A stretch of 64,000 bases of DNA. Source: Chitinophaga fulva. Lineage in GTDB: Bacteria > Bacteroidota > Bacteroidia > Chitinophagales > Chitinophagaceae. A model generated the notes under the pieces. It had not been told where the DNA came from and did not search any database. It was given only the letters and a program-made list of their open reading frames with translations. Of this stretch, positions 62,525-64,000 are shown one piece after another; positions within the stretch are counted from its first letter, which is position 1, and the number at the start of each line of letters is the position of its first letter. The stretch lies in assembly GCF_012927205.1 (NCBI RefSeq), contig NZ_JABBGC010000001.1, forward strand, positions 3,720,810 through 3,784,809, read 5' to 3'. The position numbers were made by a program, and so were the translations under genes.

Positions 62525-64000
62525 TTATACCAGCAGGCCGTGCGCGCTGATTTTCTCAAGGATGTCTTCTTCACGGTACGGCTTCATGATGTAGTCATTC
62601 AGGCCACTGTTCATATAGCTGGCCACATCATCATCCAGTATATTACCGGTAATGGCGATGATGGTGACGCCGGCCTTTTTCTTGTCGGGCAGCTGCCGTA
62701 TCTGCTGTGTGAGGGCAATACCGTCCATGCCGGGAAGATCAATGTCAGTCAGGATCATATCAAACGATTCGCGGGCATAGATGGTCAGCGCCTCTTCGGC
62801 GGAGCCGGTGATCACGTGCGAAATGGCAAGCCTGTCCAGCAGGAGGGCCAGCAACTTTTGGTTCAGCACACTGTCTTCCACTACCAGTAGTCGGATGTGG
62901 GCAGGAGTGGCAGGGGTGTCGGGGGATTCGGTAGAATTGTTCACGGGCATGGTAATTTTAATGGTACCGGGTGTTTGTACAACAGCGGGATACCTTATTT
63001 CGAAATAGAACGTAGTGCCTTTTCCGGGTGTACTCTTCACTTCTATTTTCCCATCATGCAGGTCGATAATTTTTTTGGCGATATATAGTCCAAGGCCGCT
63101 ACCTTTAGAGACGCCGTTGGGGCCTTGCGTGAAAGCGTCAAACAGGGTAGGGATTACTTCTGCCGGGATACCGTTGCCGGTATCTTTCACTGACACCTGT
63201 AACAGTTCCCCTTCACGCAGCCAGGCTGTTACGGTTATCTCGCCTTTGCTGGTGTATTTGATGGCATTGGCGATCAGGTTGATCAGCACCTGTTTCAGCC
63301 GGAACACGTCGCCATACACCTGTTGTGTAGTGGGGAAATAAATACAGGGCTGCAACCGGAGTGACTTGATGTTGGCCTGTACCTGTAAACTGGTGCAGAC
63401 TTCCTCAATGGCGGTGCGGGGCGAAAACTTCTCCTGTTTCAGGGATGGTTTGCCGCCTTCCATCTGCGTATAATCGAGCACGTTATTGACCACCGACAAC
63501 AACATCTCTGCTGAATTGCGGATGGCGGAAGTTGTTTCTCCGGGCTGTTCCCGCTCCAGCTGACTGGTATAGCCCAGCAAAGAGTGAATGGGTGTCCGTA
63601 TCTCGTGGCTCATAGTAGAAGCAAACTCACTTTTCTGCCGCGCGTATTTCTCGGCCTGCTGTTTGGAACGGAGCAGGGCCAGATCGTATTTATAGAGCCG
63701 GATAATACCATAGATGATGATACCGGTCAGTAACAGTAACAACGGAATTTCCCAATACGTATGTTTGTCCATCGTATACAGGGAATTACCGATGTTCTGG
63801 CTCAGCACCCAGCGTTTTTTGTCTGTTTCCGCGACCATGTTTTTGCGCAGATTGGCCAGTACTTGTTGCAAGGCGTTAAACAATCGCTGGTTGGCCATCA
63901 CAAGCGCATATTCCTTGCGGTTGAGGTTCGCATGGCTCTGCGCTGCCTGCCGCATGAACTGCTGGTAGCTTTGCTGCATCTTCTTCAGGTCTGCAGTAGA
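62525..64000 (-). CDS. Hybrid histidine kinase / response regulator (5' part cut)
   Basis: At least 491 aa; the frame continues through the window edge with no start, so the N-terminal part is missing. A periplasmic or coiled N-terminal segment is followed by the membrane helix IPLLLLLTGIIIYGIIRLY, then HisKA with MSHEIRTPIHSLLGY, the HATPase N-box INLIANAIKYT, G1 DTGNGIP and G2 GSGLGLYIAKKII. A receiver domain follows with acidic VVEDS, phospho-Asp in LTDIDLPGMDG, AITGN and Lys in IMKPY. It is expected to phosphorylate its own receiver. The signal is unknown. Confidence 0.93.
   Translation of the reverse strand, partial: STADLKKMQQSYQQFMRQAAQSHANLNRKEYALVMANQRLFNALQQVLANLRKNMVAETDKKRWVLSQNIGNSLYTMDKHTYWEIPLLLLLTGIIIYGIIRLYKYDLALLRSKQQAEKYARQKSEFASTMSHEIRTPIHSLLGYTSQLEREQPGETTSAIRNSAEMLLSVVNNVLDYTQMEGGKPSLKQEKFSPRTAIEEVCTSLQVQANIKSLRLQPCIYFPTTQQVYGDVFRLKQVLINLIANAIKYTSKGEITVTAWLREGELLQVSVKDTGNGIPAEVIPTLFDAFTQGPNGVSKGSGLGLYIAKKIIDLHDGKIEVKSTPGKGTTFYFEIRYPAVVQTPGTIKITMPVNNSTESPDTPATPAHIRLLVVEDSVLNQKLLALLLDRLAISHVITGSAEEALTIYARESFDMILTDIDLPGMDGIALTQQIRQLPDKKKAGVTIIAITGNILDDDVASYMNSGLNDYIMKPYREEDILEKISAHGLLV

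Noticed and set aside
1..64000. CRISPR array or defence island
   Set aside because: No spaced direct repeats of CRISPR type and no cas or other defence gene was seen.

Overview
The window looks like a chromosomal segment of a Bacteroidota bacterium close to Chitinophaga (Chitinophagaceae). This is inferred from gene content, not from a marker gene: two ECF sigma / FecR / SusC / SusD sets whose SusC proteins carry N-terminal STN signalling domains, many lipoproteins, several Crp/Fnr and AraC regulators beside small stress enzymes, and a moderate G+C content. No plasmid, phage or complete mobile element is visible.

Layout. 1-4.7 kb (minus strand): the end of an exopolysaccharide export operon, in transcription order acyltransferase, Wza-type lipoprotein, Wzc-type tyrosine kinase, Wzx-type flippase (cut by the window edge). 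4.9-12.1 kb: small single genes (cupin, DoxX, AraC regulator, secreted protein, FMN split-barrel protein, hydrolase, methyltransferase, DJ-1/PfpI protein, Crp/Fnr regulator). 12.3-19.7 kb: a patchy and partly AT-richer stretch with an oxidoreductase, a Crp/Fnr regulator with a haloalkane dehalogenase, a VOC protein, an RteC-like protein and a DUF1826-like protein that shows an HxD...H...R dioxygenase pattern. 20-27.6 kb: a beta-propeller lipoprotein, a HAD phosphatase, an amidohydrolase, a pirin next to a Crp/Fnr regulator and a divergent AraC regulator, and an NTF2-like protein. At 27.6-27.9 kb a tyrosine-recombinase relic lies beside tRNA-Pro(GGG).

28.1-35.5 kb is a co-directional sigma-FecR-SusC-SusD operon. 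35.6-41.6 kb has a phytanoyl-CoA dioxygenase-like gene with a membrane partner, an old yellow enzyme, an aldo/keto reductase, a fatty-acid desaturase and an HdeD-like protein. 41.6-48.3 kb is a second TonB/SusCD system in which sigma factor and FecR diverge. 48.4-50.2 kb is a gene graveyard: an orphan lipoprotein, a twice-frameshifted RHS-like gene start and an internally deleted IS1182-like transposase. 50.3-56 kb carries an M1 peptidase and a tandem pair of paralogous membrane proteins. 56-60.3 kb is a late cobalamin operon (cobQ, cobD-type decarboxylase, cbiB, SDR protein). The end holds a heptad-repeat coiled-coil gene, a 187-bp element with long inverted ends placed exactly between two convergent stop codons, a SMUG2-like DNA glycosylase and a hybrid histidine kinase that runs off the edge.

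How it works together: the two SusCD sets probably import outer-membrane substrates under trans-envelope signalling (SusC STN domain to FecR to sigma). The 5' operon exports a surface polysaccharide. The cob genes act in nucleotide-loop assembly and salvage of B12. The best candidates for undescribed structure are the inverted-repeat element at 61.6 kb, the repeated Crp/Fnr-plus-stress-enzyme modules, the DUF1826-like predicted oxygenase and the duplicated membrane-protein pair. No complete new defence or mobile system was found.
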